From JAAXGI01 sp965206975 (GTDB lineage: Bacteria; Gemmatimonadota; Gemmatimonadetes; Longimicrobiales; Gaopeijiaceae): 64,000 bases of DNA. The stretch is taken from NCBI GenBank assembly GCA_965206975.1, contig OZ242253.1, forward strand, positions 496,001-560,000. The letters run 5' to 3'. A model generated the notes under the pieces. It was not told where the DNA came from and ran no database searches. It saw nothing but the letters and a program-made list of their open reading frames with translations. Positions 36,317 to 44,764 of this stretch are shown one piece after another (the stretch's first letter is position 1; the number at the start of each line of letters is the position of its first letter). Both the position numbers and the translations under genes were made by a program.

Positions 36317-37026
36317 TCCGGCGACCGGAAGGGGTAGCCCCCGAGCTCGGGGTCGTAGTCCCGACGCTCGAAGAGGAGGAGGCGCTCGCTCTCCTCCTCC
36401 CGGATCTCGATGCGCTCACGCTTCCCCTGGACGTCATCGTCGCGGACGGGGGCTCCCGGGACCGAACGCTCGAGGTGGCCCGGGCGTGGGGCGCCCGGAC
36501 GATCCGGACGACCGCGGGCCGGGGAAGGCAGATGAACGCCGGGGCGAGGACGCTCGCCTCCCCCTGGATCCTCTTCCTGCACGCGGACTCCCGCCTCCCG
36601 CGGGAAACCCGGGAGGCGCTCGTCGGCTGGCTCCGCGACCCCGCCCCCTGCGAAGCCGCGCACTTCGAGTTCCAGTTGGACCGGGACGGAGTGTGGTGGA
36701 AGCTGATCGAGCGCGGCCAGCGGATTCGGGAGCAGCTCACGGGGCTCACCTACGGAGACCAGGGGCTCCTCATCTCCCGGGCGCTCTACGAGGCGATCGA
36801 CGGGATCCCCGAGATCCCGGTGATGGAGGACGTCGAGGTCGTCCAGCGTCTGCGGCGAGACGGGGGCCTCGACCGAATCGATGCTCCCGTGATCACGAGT
36901 GCGCGGCGCTACGAGAGTGAGGGACCGCTTCGCACCTGCCTCCGGAATCTGGGACTGATCCTCCTCTACGCACTCTCCGTGCCGCCCGACCGGCTCTCTC
37001 GCTGGTATCGGCCCCGGAGAGGCTAG
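36313..37026 (+). CDS. Family 2 glycosyltransferase, TIGR04283-like
   Basis: 237 residues with a GT-A fold: VVVPTLEEEEALALLLPDL, DVIVADGGSRDRTLEVA, GRGRQMNAGAR and ILFLHADSRLP. This matches the small transferases annotated as rSAM/selenodomain- or arsenosugar-associated transferase 2. The GTG start overlaps the TVP38 stop (GTGA). It is followed 10 bp later by the matching transferase 1, supporting a joint pathway; substrate unknown. Confidence 0.82.
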   Translation: MIRRPEGVAPELGVVVPTLEEEEALALLLPDLDALTLPLDVIVADGGSRDRTLEVARAWGARTIRTTAGRGRQMNAGARTLASPWILFLHADSRLPRETREALVGWLRDPAPCEAAHFEFQLDRDGVWWKLIERGQRIREQLTGLTYGDQGLLISRALYEAIDGIPEIPVMEDVEVVQRLRRDGGLDRIDAPVITSARRYESEGPLRTCLRNLGLILLYALSVPPDRLSRWYRPRRG

Positions 37027-37036
37027 CGGGCCTGCG

Positions 37037-37885
37037 ATGGGAAGCCGCCTCATCGCATTCGTCTTCGTAAAGGCGCCCGTCCCCGGCCGCGTCAAGACGC
37101 GGCTGGCTGCGTCGCTCGGCAACGTCGAGGCGGCCCGGCTCTACCGGTCGCTCGCGCACCGGATCGTCAAGCGGGTGGGAGCGGGAGGCTACCGAACGGT
37201 CGTGTACTTCGACCCTCCGAGCGCCGAGGCAGACGTCCGCGCGTGGCTGGGAGCGGAGCGGGACTACCGTCCCCAGCCCGAGGGCGATCTGGGGGAGAGG
37301 CTCCGTCAAGCCTTCGCCCGGGGATTCGAGGAGGCGGACTGCGTCTCGGTCGTCGGAACGGACGTCCCGGATCTGAACGCGGAGGCCGTGGAGCTCGCCT
37401 TCGAACTCGTCTCGGGAAGCGGGGGCCCGGATGCAGTCTTCGGTCCCGCACTCGACGGCGGGTATTACCTGTTGGCGCTCCGGCGCCAGGCGCCCGGACT
37501 CTTCGAGGGGATTCCCTGGAGTACGGAGGCCGTCCTCGACGAGAGTATCCGGAGGGCCGGCGCGCTCGGTCTCACCGTCGGGCTTCTCGACCCTCTCGCC
37601 GACATCGACCGGGCCGAGGACCTCCCCGACGAGTTGTCAGTCCAGCTTCTCCTCGAGTCGCCGAAACCGCCTCAGGATGGAGACGATCCAGGCAAAGAGG
37701 ATGACCCACGCGACGGCATAGGCGATGAAGACGTGCCAGAAGTGGCGCATCTCGAGCCGGGTCGCCTCGGGCGCCTGAGCGATGAGATCGATCGGCACGG
37801 AGCAGAGGAGCACGGCCATGGCCAAGGCGGCCAAGAGACGCCCGCATCCGATCGATCGCCCGAATGCCCACCCTCCGAAACTTAG
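37037..37885 (+). CDS. TIGR04282/DUF2064-type transferase
   Basis: Partner of the preceding transferase. The nucleotidyltransferase-like fold has FVKAPVPGRVKTRLAASLG at the N-terminus, VSVVGTDVPDLNAE and VFGPALDGGYYLLALR, all family hallmarks, ending with DPLADIDRAEDLPDEL near residue 200. The frame then continues for about 80 polar residues antisense to the ccmD-like gene (37637-37900); this tail looks non-native, so the true stop may have been lost or the tail is dispensable. Confidence 0.8.
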   Translation: MGSRLIAFVFVKAPVPGRVKTRLAASLGNVEAARLYRSLAHRIVKRVGAGGYRTVVYFDPPSAEADVRAWLGAERDYRPQPEGDLGERLRQAFARGFEEADCVSVVGTDVPDLNAEAVELAFELVSGSGGPDAVFGPALDGGYYLLALRRQAPGLFEGIPWSTEAVLDESIRRAGALGLTVGLLDPLADIDRAEDLPDELSVQLLLESPKPPQDGDDPGKEDDPRDGIGDEDVPEVAHLEPGRLGRLSDEIDRHGAEEHGHGQGGQETPASDRSPECPPSET

Positions 37886-37900
37886 CTTCAACACGTCCAT
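37637..37900 (-). CDS. ccmD: Small membrane protein, CcmD-like
   Basis: 87 residues at the position expected for ccmD, 34 bp after ccmC. A signal-like N-terminal hydrophobic stretch (LLAALAMAVLLCSV) is followed by one strong helix, HVFIAYAVAWVILFAWIVSI, and a basic/charged tail LRRFRRLEEKLD, the CcmD layout (CcmD stabilises the CcmABC-CcmE complex). The extra N-terminal segment is unusual. It overlaps the 3' part of the plus-strand transferase frame tail-to-tail. Confidence 0.65.
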   Translation of the reverse strand: MDVLKLSFGGWAFGRSIGCGRLLAALAMAVLLCSVPIDLIAQAPEATRLEMRHFWHVFIAYAVAWVILFAWIVSILRRFRRLEEKLD

Positions 37901-37934
37901 ACGCTCCTTGGGTCGATGGGGCCGACACCCCGCG

Positions 37935-38630
37935 TCAGCCTCCCTCCAGTGCGAAGTCCTCCACCTTCGATTCGAACCGCGCCGCCCCGTAGCGAAGGAG
38001 GATCAGGGCTGCCAGGAGGATCGTCCAGGCTAGGAGGGCCGTCATCAATGTGAGGAGCATGTCGGGGGGGAGCGCGGGCGGCCCGTCCTGGCGCGCCACC
38101 ACCGGCTCCGGATGCAGGGAACGGAGCCAGAAGACGCTCACATGGATGAGCGGGATATTCACCGCGGCCACGACTCCGATCACGGCCGCGTACACCTTCC
38201 CCTTGTCGGGGTTGTCCGTCGCGTTTCGGACGAGGAGGTACCCGATGTAGATGAAGAAGGCGAGGAGGCTCAGCGTCAGCCGGGGCTCCCACGTCCACCA
38301 CGTCCCCCACGCCAACCGGGCCCAGAGGGGCCCGGTCGTGAGTCCGATCGCGAAGAAGACGATGCCCCCCTCGGCCGCCGCTTGGCCCACCTTGTCCAGC
38401 CGGTCGTCGCGCAGCCAGAGGTACATCGCGCTGCAGAGGGCCACGACGATGAAGGCGAGGAGGCCGCTCCACATCCCCGCCACGTGAATGTAGAAGATCC
38501 TCTGGCTGATCCCGAGCGCCGCCTCGGTGGAGACCCAGAAGAAGACCATCCAGTGGAATACGAGGGTGAGCCCTACGCCGAGGAGGCCGAGGACGAGCGC
38601 ACTCTGCCGAATCGACCGGAGCGTCATCAT
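37935..38630 (-). CDS. ccmC: Heme exporter/handling protein CcmC
   Basis: Inner-membrane heme-handling protein that loads heme onto CcmE. Six hydrophobic segments in 231 residues; the tryptophan-rich WWD motif is RLAWGTWWTWEPRLTLSL (about 117-134), flanked by heme-ligand His candidates in IFYIHVAGMWSG and IPLIHVSVFWLRSLH. Start ATG 38630 overlaps the ccmB stop (the gene junction reads GAATGATGAC). Confidence 0.93.
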   Translation of the reverse strand: MMTLRSIRQSALVLGLLGVGLTLVFHWMVFFWVSTEAALGISQRIFYIHVAGMWSGLLAFIVVALCSAMYLWLRDDRLDKVGQAAAEGGIVFFAIGLTTGPLWARLAWGTWWTWEPRLTLSLLAFFIYIGYLLVRNATDNPDKGKVYAAVIGVVAAVNIPLIHVSVFWLRSLHPEPVVARQDGPPALPPDMLLTLMTALLAWTILLAALILLRYGAARFESKVEDFALEGG

Positions 38631-39307
38631 TCCTCCACGATGTAACGGAAGAGCCCCATCCCGCACGCCAGGGCGAGGAGCGCGAAGGCAGCCAAGAGCC
38701 TCAAATTGCCATAAACCGTTGCGGCAGGAAAGCCCGCGAGGAGCGTCGACGTCGCGGATGAACCGAAGACCACGAGCGGGACGAGGAGGGGGAAGAGGAG
38801 GACGGGGAGGAGAGTCTCACCCATCCGCGTCCCCGCGGTGATCCCGCTGAAGAGCGTTCCGAGTGCGACGAATCCTACCGTGCCGATGCTCAGCACCGCT
38901 GCGATAGGGAGGCCGTTGCGGATGAAGTTGACCTGGTAGAAGAGCGCAACCGTGAAGAGGGCGATCACCTCGACCGCCGCAAGAAGGACGCAGTTGGCCA
39001 CCACCTTCCCGAGAAAGAGTGCATCCCTCCGGACCGGGGCTACGAGAAGCCCTTCCATCGCCCCGTCCTCCTTCTCGAGCTCGAAGGTGCGGCCGAGCCC
39101 GAGGAGCCCGCTGAGCACGATGATCATCCAGATCTGCGCCGAGGCGAGGTCCTGCGGGCTCAGGATCGTCCAGTCCACGGCGTAATTGAAGAGAAGCGCG
39201 CTCAAGACGACGAAGGCCGTCATCGACGCGAAACGCTCCCGGGTGCGGAATTCGATCCTCAAGTCTTTCGCCGCGACGACCCGGACCTCCGCAAGGTACC
39301 TCCTCAT
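38627..39307 (-). CDS. ccmB: Heme exporter ABC permease CcmB
   Basis: Membrane subunit of the CcmAB transporter that drives release of holo-CcmE. 226 residues with six helices and the CcmB signatures AKDLRIEFRTRERFASM and GLGRTFELEKEDGAMEGLLV. Overlaps ccmA by ATGA and ccmC at its stop. Confidence 0.93.
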   Translation of the reverse strand: MRRYLAEVRVVAAKDLRIEFRTRERFASMTAFVVLSALLFNYAVDWTILSPQDLASAQIWMIIVLSGLLGLGRTFELEKEDGAMEGLLVAPVRRDALFLGKVVANCVLLAAVEVIALFTVALFYQVNFIRNGLPIAAVLSIGTVGFVALGTLFSGITAGTRMGETLLPVLLFPLLVPLVVFGSSATSTLLAGFPAATVYGNLRLLAAFALLALACGMGLFRYIVEE

Positions 39308-40074
39308 GGGACATGGCCCACGCGAGGGCCCGCCGGCTTGGCATCCGATCTCGTGGAGCGGCCGGGAGGACGCTCCACGGTGCGCCGGTAGAACCTCTCC
39401 TCGCCCCCCCGGGGGATCTCCGACGGATCCCCGAGAAAGGCGAAGCGTCCTTCGTTCTGGATCGCCACCTGGTCCGCGAGCGCGAGGCCCTCGGAAAGGT
39501 TGTGGGTCACGAGGATCACCGTCCGCCGGCCGTCCTTCAGCCGGGCCAGCACATCCCTGAGGAGCGCGGACGCGTGAACGTCGAGTCCGGTGAAGGGCTC
39601 ATCCAGGAAGACAAGCGACGGGTCGTGGAGAAGCGTTCTCGCGAGCGCGAGACGCTGGCGCATGCCCCGTGAGAACTCCCGCACCCAGCGGTCCGCCGCG
39701 CCGCCGAGCCCCACTTCGGCGAGCCGTGTCTCGATCCGCTCCCTGAGCCCGGTAAGGCCGTAGAGCCGGCCGTAGAAGGCGAGATTCTCCCGGGCCGAAA
39801 GGGCACCGTAGAGCGAGGTTCGATGCGAGAGAACCCCGATCTCGCGCCGCCAGTCCGTTACCGCGGGGTCGCGGAGCTCGCCGCGAAACCAGATTTCCCC
39901 TGCCTGCGGCCGAAGCGATCCCCCGAGGAGGCCGAGGAGCGTGCTCTTCCCCGCCCCGTTCGGGCCGAGCACGGTAAGGAGCCGACCCTCGGCGAGAGCG
40001 AAGGAGATCCCGTCGACGGCCCGGATCGGACCGTAGGTACGAACGAGATCGCGGGCCTCGAGGTGCGGCTCCAC
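39304..40074 (-). CDS. ccmA: Heme exporter ABC ATPase CcmA
   Basis: 256-residue ATPase of the CcmAB transporter. Walker A GPNGAGKSTLLGLLGG (about 36), signature FSRGMRQRLALART (about 138; CcmA often has SxGM/SRGM instead of SGGQ), Walker B VFLDEPFTGLD, switch His in VILVTHNLSEG. The start lies 3 bp after the previous gene's stop. Confidence 0.92.
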   Translation of the reverse strand: MEPHLEARDLVRTYGPIRAVDGISFALAEGRLLTVLGPNGAGKSTLLGLLGGSLRPQAGEIWFRGELRDPAVTDWRREIGVLSHRTSLYGALSARENLAFYGRLYGLTGLRERIETRLAEVGLGGAADRWVREFSRGMRQRLALARTLLHDPSLVFLDEPFTGLDVHASALLRDVLARLKDGRRTVILVTHNLSEGLALADQVAIQNEGRFAFLGDPSEIPRGGEERFYRRTVERPPGRSTRSDAKPAGPRVGHVP

Positions 40075-40077
40075 CCC

Positions 40078-40593
40078 TCAGCCACTCTCGGTCGACCCGC
40101 GAACGGCCCGGCTCGCCGGCGCTCCCGAGGCGGGGAGCCCCGAGCCGCAGTCCCCGCAGTAGCGGCTCCCCTTGGGGTTCGGGTGCCCGCACTGGGGGCA
40201 GATGACACCCTCTCGAATCGAGTCCCTTAGAGCGGCGATCTCCGCCTCGAGCGCGGCGCGCGCCTCCGAGGGGGCTGCTCCTTCCCCCGGAACCGGGGCC
40301 TCACCCGCCGCCTCCCTCGCGACCCACTCCGCCTCCTCATCATCGATCGCCTCGAGCGCCTCCGCCGAGATCTCCTGCTTGAGCCTCTGATAGTCCGCCG
40401 AGTCGAGCTTCCCGGCGTGGAAGTCGTACTCGACATCCCTCAACGCGAGGAGTGCGACGTTTCGCCGGTGCTGCGCCTCCGTCAATTCCTCCTCATCCCA
40501 CTCCATATGGGCCTCACGCCCGGACACGATGGGATAGAGGACGAAAAAGACCGCCGCGACAGCGAGAAGTACGCCCGGAACGAGAGCGCTCAT
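40078..40593 (-). CDS. CcmI-like membrane-anchored zinc-ribbon protein
   Basis: 171 residues: one N-terminal helix (VPGVLLAVAAVFFVLYPIVS), then a segment that resembles the membrane-proximal part of CcmI/CycH (ALRDVEYDFHAGKLDSADYQ, about 51-70), a charged coiled region, and a C-terminal zinc ribbon with CPQCGHPNPKGSRYCGDCG. The combination replaces the TPR part of classic CcmI. Located between ccmF and ccmA in the operon, it probably takes part in delivering apocytochrome or assembling the ligase; this is inference. Confidence 0.72.
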   Translation of the reverse strand: MSALVPGVLLAVAAVFFVLYPIVSGREAHMEWDEEELTEAQHRRNVALLALRDVEYDFHAGKLDSADYQRLKQEISAEALEAIDDEEAEWVAREAAGEAPVPGEGAAPSEARAALEAEIAALRDSIREGVICPQCGHPNPKGSRYCGDCGSGLPASGAPASRAVRGSTESG

Positions 40594-42683
40594 CCCACCG
40601 TCGCGGCAGCGTCCGATTGCGGTTCAGGGGTGGGAGTGGGAGTGGAGGATTCACGCGCCCGGCTCCCGGAGACGATCCGCTGCGTCCGGGTGGGCACACC
40701 GGCGCCGGGCCAGAGCCCGATCAGCGCCCCCGCGGCGATGACAAGCCCGCCGTACCAGATCCAAGGAACGAGCGGATTGATCTGGACCTGGAAGGTGGCC
40801 CGCTGGAACTCCGGCTCATTGCTCCCGAGGAGGACCTCGTCGTCGACCGTGGCCAGGATCAGATACAGGTCTTCCACGAAGGTCGAGCGGATCCCGACCT
40901 CGCTGATCGGCTGCGGGGGCGAGACGGCGAGGTTCAACTGCCGCTGTGTCGTGATCGACCCCACGGGGACCCCGTCCTTCTCGACGGAAAAGAGCGCGAT
41001 CACCTGCCGCATGCTCGGAACGAGCGTCGTCGAGAGCCCCTGGTAGGTGAGGAGGTACTCGTGTCCGAAGGGAGAGCCGATCGAGACGGTATCCCCGGGG
41101 ATCATGCTCTGGCGGACCTCGCGGTTGAAGGCAGTCCCGGCGAAGCCCATGAACATGACGACCACACCCACATGCACAATGTAGCCACCCCAACGGCGGC
41201 GATTCCGTCGTACAAGGTGCACCAAGGCGGTTAGCGCATTCTCCTCCTCGATTCGCGCCCTCGCCCGGGTCCCCTTCCAGAACTCGACCACGATGACGGT
41301 GAGCACGAAGGCGCCGATCGAGAAGGTGAGGAGGGCGTAGGGGTGGCGTACCCCGGCGGAGAACAGGACGGCTGCCACGGAGACGAAGACCGCGACAGGG
41401 AAGAGGAAGTTCTTCCTCAGGTTCCGCGGGCTGGCCTTCCGCCAGGCGATGACGGGCCCGATCCCCATGAGGGCGAGGAGCATGAGTCCGATCGGGATAT
41501 TGACCTGATTGAAGAAGGGCGGCCCGACGGCCACCTTCGAGCCCGTAAGCCCCTCGGTGAGGAGGGGGAACATCGTGCCCCAGATCACCGCGAAGGCGAT
41601 GCCCAGGAGAACGAGGTTGTTCAGGAGGAACGCCGACTCCCTCGAGAGGACCGACTCGAACTGGCGCTCGCTCGCGAGCACGGGATAGCGCCACACGACG
41701 AGGACGAGGGAGACGGCGGCCGTGACGCCCATGCACCCGAGGAAGATCCAGGCAATCGTCAAGTTCTGGGCGAAGGAGTGGACGGACTCGATCAACCCCG
41801 ACCGGGTCAGGAAGGTCGCGAAGATCGTCATGAGGAAGGTGAGGAGCACGAGCCCCATGTTCCAGACCTTCAGCATCCCCCTGCTCTCCTGGATCATCAC
41901 CGAGTGCAGGAAGGCGGTGGCCACGAGCCAGGGGAGGAGGGAGGCGTTCTCGACCGGATCCCAGAACCAGAAACCACCCCACCCGAGTTCCTCGTAGGCC
42001 CACCGCATTCCGAAGATGACCGCGAGGGTGAGGAAGAACCAGCTCGCGAGGATCCACTTCCGGGTCGCCTGAATCCAGCGGGCGTCCAGCCGTCCGACCA
42101 TGAGCGCGCTGATCGCGAAGGCGAAGGGCACATTGAAGGAGGTGAAGCCGACGTACATCGTCGGCGGGTGGATCGTCATCCAGTAGTTCTGGAGTTGCGG
42201 GTTCAGTCCCCGCCCGTCGGCGGGGGTGAAGCCGAGTTGCTCGAAGGGCGGGGTGACGAAGAGGCAGATAGAGACGAAGAAGCCGATGAATGCGAGGAGC
42301 ACCCCATTCACATACGGCATCAGGTCCCGGTTCCGGGAGCGGTTCATCCACAGCGCGAGCGACGAGAAGAGGCTCAGGTTCAGCCCCCAGAAGAGGAGCG
42401 AGCCCCGCTGGCCGGCCCAGAGTCCGGCGAACTTGAAGAAGGGATGGAGGTTCGTGCTCGAGTAGTTGTATACGTACCAGTACTGGAACTGGTCACGCAT
42501 GAAGGCGGTGATGATCCCGATCGATGCGATGATGAAGAGGAGCGAGACCACGTACGTGCTCCTCTCGGCCGAGAGGACGAGGTCGCCCCGGCTCCACCGC
42601 CCCCCCAGGAAAGCGAGAACGCATCCCCAGATCGAGATGGGAAGGGCGATCCAGAGTGCAAACTCGCCCAGCGCGGGGATCAC
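40590..42683 (-). CDS. ccmF: Cytochrome c heme lyase subunit CcmF
   Basis: 697-residue polytopic membrane protein that attaches heme to apocytochrome c. The WWD-type motif is WGGFWFWDPVENASLLPWLV (about 236-255). Other conserved parts are MTIHPPTMYVGF, FATFLTRSGLIESVHSFAQ, and GGYIVHVGVVVMFMGFAG with candidate heme-binding His residues. Overlaps ccmE by ATGA and the CcmI-like gene by ATGA. The Pro/Thr-rich tail after residue 665 is not conserved in the family. Confidence 0.95.
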   Translation of the reverse strand: MIPALGEFALWIALPISIWGCVLAFLGGRWSRGDLVLSAERSTYVVSLLFIIASIGIITAFMRDQFQYWYVYNYSSTNLHPFFKFAGLWAGQRGSLLFWGLNLSLFSSLALWMNRSRNRDLMPYVNGVLLAFIGFFVSICLFVTPPFEQLGFTPADGRGLNPQLQNYWMTIHPPTMYVGFTSFNVPFAFAISALMVGRLDARWIQATRKWILASWFFLTLAVIFGMRWAYEELGWGGFWFWDPVENASLLPWLVATAFLHSVMIQESRGMLKVWNMGLVLLTFLMTIFATFLTRSGLIESVHSFAQNLTIAWIFLGCMGVTAAVSLVLVVWRYPVLASERQFESVLSRESAFLLNNLVLLGIAFAVIWGTMFPLLTEGLTGSKVAVGPPFFNQVNIPIGLMLLALMGIGPVIAWRKASPRNLRKNFLFPVAVFVSVAAVLFSAGVRHPYALLTFSIGAFVLTVIVVEFWKGTRARARIEEENALTALVHLVRRNRRRWGGYIVHVGVVVMFMGFAGTAFNREVRQSMIPGDTVSIGSPFGHEYLLTYQGLSTTLVPSMRQVIALFSVEKDGVPVGSITTQRQLNLAVSPPQPISEVGIRSTFVEDLYLILATVDDEVLLGSNEPEFQRATFQVQINPLVPWIWYGGLVIAAGALIGLWPGAGVPTRTQRIVSGSRARESSTPTPTPEPQSDAAATVG

Positions 42684-43150
42684 CCGATCATCCCTCCAGC
42701 TCCGGGAGCAGCCTCGGCCTGCTGCGGCATCTCGGGCATCGCCTCATAGCGCGAACCGCACTTCGTCAGCACCTCGGTCGCCTCGAAGACTCCGTCCGGA
42801 CGGTAGCGGCCCTGCATCACGACCTCGACCTCGACCTCACCCGAATCGTTGAAGGTATCGGGGAGCGGATGGCGGAATTCGACAGTCATGCGGACGGACG
42901 TGTCCTCCGGATCCTCGACGATGAAGGTATGCAGGAGCTCATCGGTCGAGTTCCCATAGCTTCCCGGAACCAGCATCCCACTGACCTTGACCCCCTGGTC
43001 TCTCGTCTCCGGACTCGCCTCGACACGCGCCAAGAGCTCGGCCGGGGTCAGGTAATAGACCATCGTGTCCGAGACCCCGGTGTAGATGAGGTAGCTGACG
43101 ACCGCGGCCACACCCACCAAACCGGCGAAGAATCTGCGATCTCTACGCAT
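42680..43150 (-). CDS. ccmE: Heme chaperone CcmE, CxxxY variant
   Basis: CcmE carries heme covalently from CcmC to CcmF. 156 residues: N-terminal anchor (FFAGLVGVAAVVSYLIYTG), OB-fold with DQGVKVSGMLVPGSY and EVVMQGRYRPDGVFEATEVL, then TKCGSRYEAMPE. In most bacteria the heme-binding residue is His of HxxxY; here it is Cys of CGSRY, the CxxxY type described from Desulfovibrio and some archaea. The first gene of the ccm block, 72 bp after glpK. Confidence 0.93.
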   Translation of the reverse strand: MRRDRRFFAGLVGVAAVVSYLIYTGVSDTMVYYLTPAELLARVEASPETRDQGVKVSGMLVPGSYGNSTDELLHTFIVEDPEDTSVRMTVEFRHPLPDTFNDSGEVEVEVVMQGRYRPDGVFEATEVLTKCGSRYEAMPEMPQQAEAAPGAGGMIG

Positions 43151-43222
43151 GGGACACTCCTAGGGAAGATCTGCGCTGCACCGGGCTCCAGCATCGAACA
43201 ATACGCGAACTCGCACCTGTGC

Positions 43223-44764
43223 TCAAGCCAGCTTCGGGGAGCCCGATTCAGGCGGGCCGCCGGGGGCGATGGGCGACTCCGTGAAGCTCCTCGCCGCGCG
43301 AACCGCCCGCCGCCACCCGGAGACAAGCCTCGACCTCTCATTCTCCCCCATTCCGGGGAGAAAGGTCCGCCTCTCCCCCTGGAGCGCGAGGAAGTCCCCG
43401 GGGCGCCGCCAGAGTCCAGCGTGAAGCCCCGCGAGTCCGGCGGCGCCGAGCCCGGTGATCTCCGCCGTCGCGGCCCGGCGCACCGGGATCCCGAGGATGT
43501 CCGCCTGGAAGGCCATCACCCAGTCGTTCTCCGCCGCGCCCCCGTCCACGCGGAGCTCCGTTGTCTCGTGGCCGGAGTCCGCATGCATCGCCTCGAGGAC
43601 TTCGGCCGTACCGTAGGCCATCGCCTCGAGAGCAGCGCGGACAATGTGCGCCCGGGTCGTCCCCCGGGTAAGGCCGAGAACCGCACCGCGAGCCTCCGGA
43701 TCCCAGTGCGGGGCCCCCAGCCCCACGAAGGCAGGAACGAAGTAGACCCCCTCGTTCGCGGCAAGGGAGCGGGCCATCGCCTCGGACGCCCCCGCTGAGG
43801 GGAGGATCCCGAGCCCGTCACGAAGCCACTGGAGCGCCGCGCCTGCGATGAAGATCGAGCCTTCGAGCGCGAAGGCCCGCTCCCCCGTCGGGGCGCAGGC
43901 GGCCGTCGCGAGGAGCCCGTGCGCCGGTCGCGCTCTCTGGCTCCCCGTATGGAGGAGGAGAAAGGCCCCCGTACCGTAGGTGTTCTTCGCAAGTCCGGCC
44001 TCCCAGCACCCCTGCCCGAAGAGCGCGGCCTGCTGGTCCCCGGCCACCCCGGCGATCGGCCCCTCGACCCCGAGGAGGTCGCCGTCGATGACGCCGAAGT
44101 CTCCGGCGCTCGGCCGGATCTCCGGGAGGAGGCTCGCCGGCACGCCGAAGAGCGCGAGGAGCCCTTCGTCCCAGACGCCGCGATCGAGGTCGTACAGGAG
44201 GGTGCGAGAGGCGTTCGTGGGGTCGGTGGCGTGGACCCGGCCCCGGGTGAGCGAGTGGACAAGCCAGGTGTCGATCGTCCCCACGGCGAGCTCCCCGGCC
44301 TCCGCCCGCTTCCGGAGCTCCGGACGGTTCTCGAAGAGCCAGGTGATCTTCGTCGCCGAGAAGTAGGGATCGAGGACCAGTCCCGTCCGTTCCCGGATCA
44401 TCGGCTCGTGACCCGCCTCCTTCATGCGAGAGCAGAGCTCGCTGCTCCGGCGATCCTGCCAGACGATCGCCGGGTGCACGGCCTCCCCCGAGGCCCGGTC
44501 CCAGACTACGACCGTCTCCCGCTGGTTCGCGATCCCGACCCCCTCGATCGCCACCTCCTCCGCGGCGGCCGAGAGCGCCTCCCTTGCGACCCGGATCGTC
44601 ACATCCAGGATCTCGCCCGGATCGTGCTCCACCCAGCCGGGCCGCGGGAAGCGCTGCGTGAACTCGGCGTAGCCGCGCCCGAGGATGCGCCCGTCTTCCG
44701 AGAGGATGAGCGCCGTGCTCCCCGTCGTCCCCTGGTCCAGCGCCAGGATCGCGCGTGTCGGCAT
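43223..44764 (-). CDS. glpK: Glycerol kinase
   Basis: ATP-dependent formation of glycerol 3-phosphate. FGGY kinase of 513 residues: ILALDQGTTGSTALILSEDG, GIANQRETVVVWDRASGEAV, QDRRSSELC, NTYGTGAFLLLHTG, VPAFVGLGAPHWDPEARGAV and ELRVDGGAAENDWVMAFQAD all match GlpK. Start ATG 44764 overlaps the maf stop by one base (TGATG). Neither glpD nor glpF is adjacent. Confidence 0.95.
   Translation of the reverse strand: MPTRAILALDQGTTGSTALILSEDGRILGRGYAEFTQRFPRPGWVEHDPGEILDVTIRVAREALSAAAEEVAIEGVGIANQRETVVVWDRASGEAVHPAIVWQDRRSSELCSRMKEAGHEPMIRERTGLVLDPYFSATKITWLFENRPELRKRAEAGELAVGTIDTWLVHSLTRGRVHATDPTNASRTLLYDLDRGVWDEGLLALFGVPASLLPEIRPSAGDFGVIDGDLLGVEGPIAGVAGDQQAALFGQGCWEAGLAKNTYGTGAFLLLHTGSQRARPAHGLLATAACAPTGERAFALEGSIFIAGAALQWLRDGLGILPSAGASEAMARSLAANEGVYFVPAFVGLGAPHWDPEARGAVLGLTRGTTRAHIVRAALEAMAYGTAEVLEAMHADSGHETTELRVDGGAAENDWVMAFQADILGIPVRRAATAEITGLGAAGLAGLHAGLWRRPGDFLALQGERRTFLPGMGENERSRLVSGWRRAVRAARSFTESPIAPGGPPESGSPKLA

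Noticed and set aside
41343..42749. 468-codon plus-strand frame, extremely Glu/Arg/Asp-rich
   Set aside because: Antisense of ccmF transmembrane helices, which generates such charged frames.
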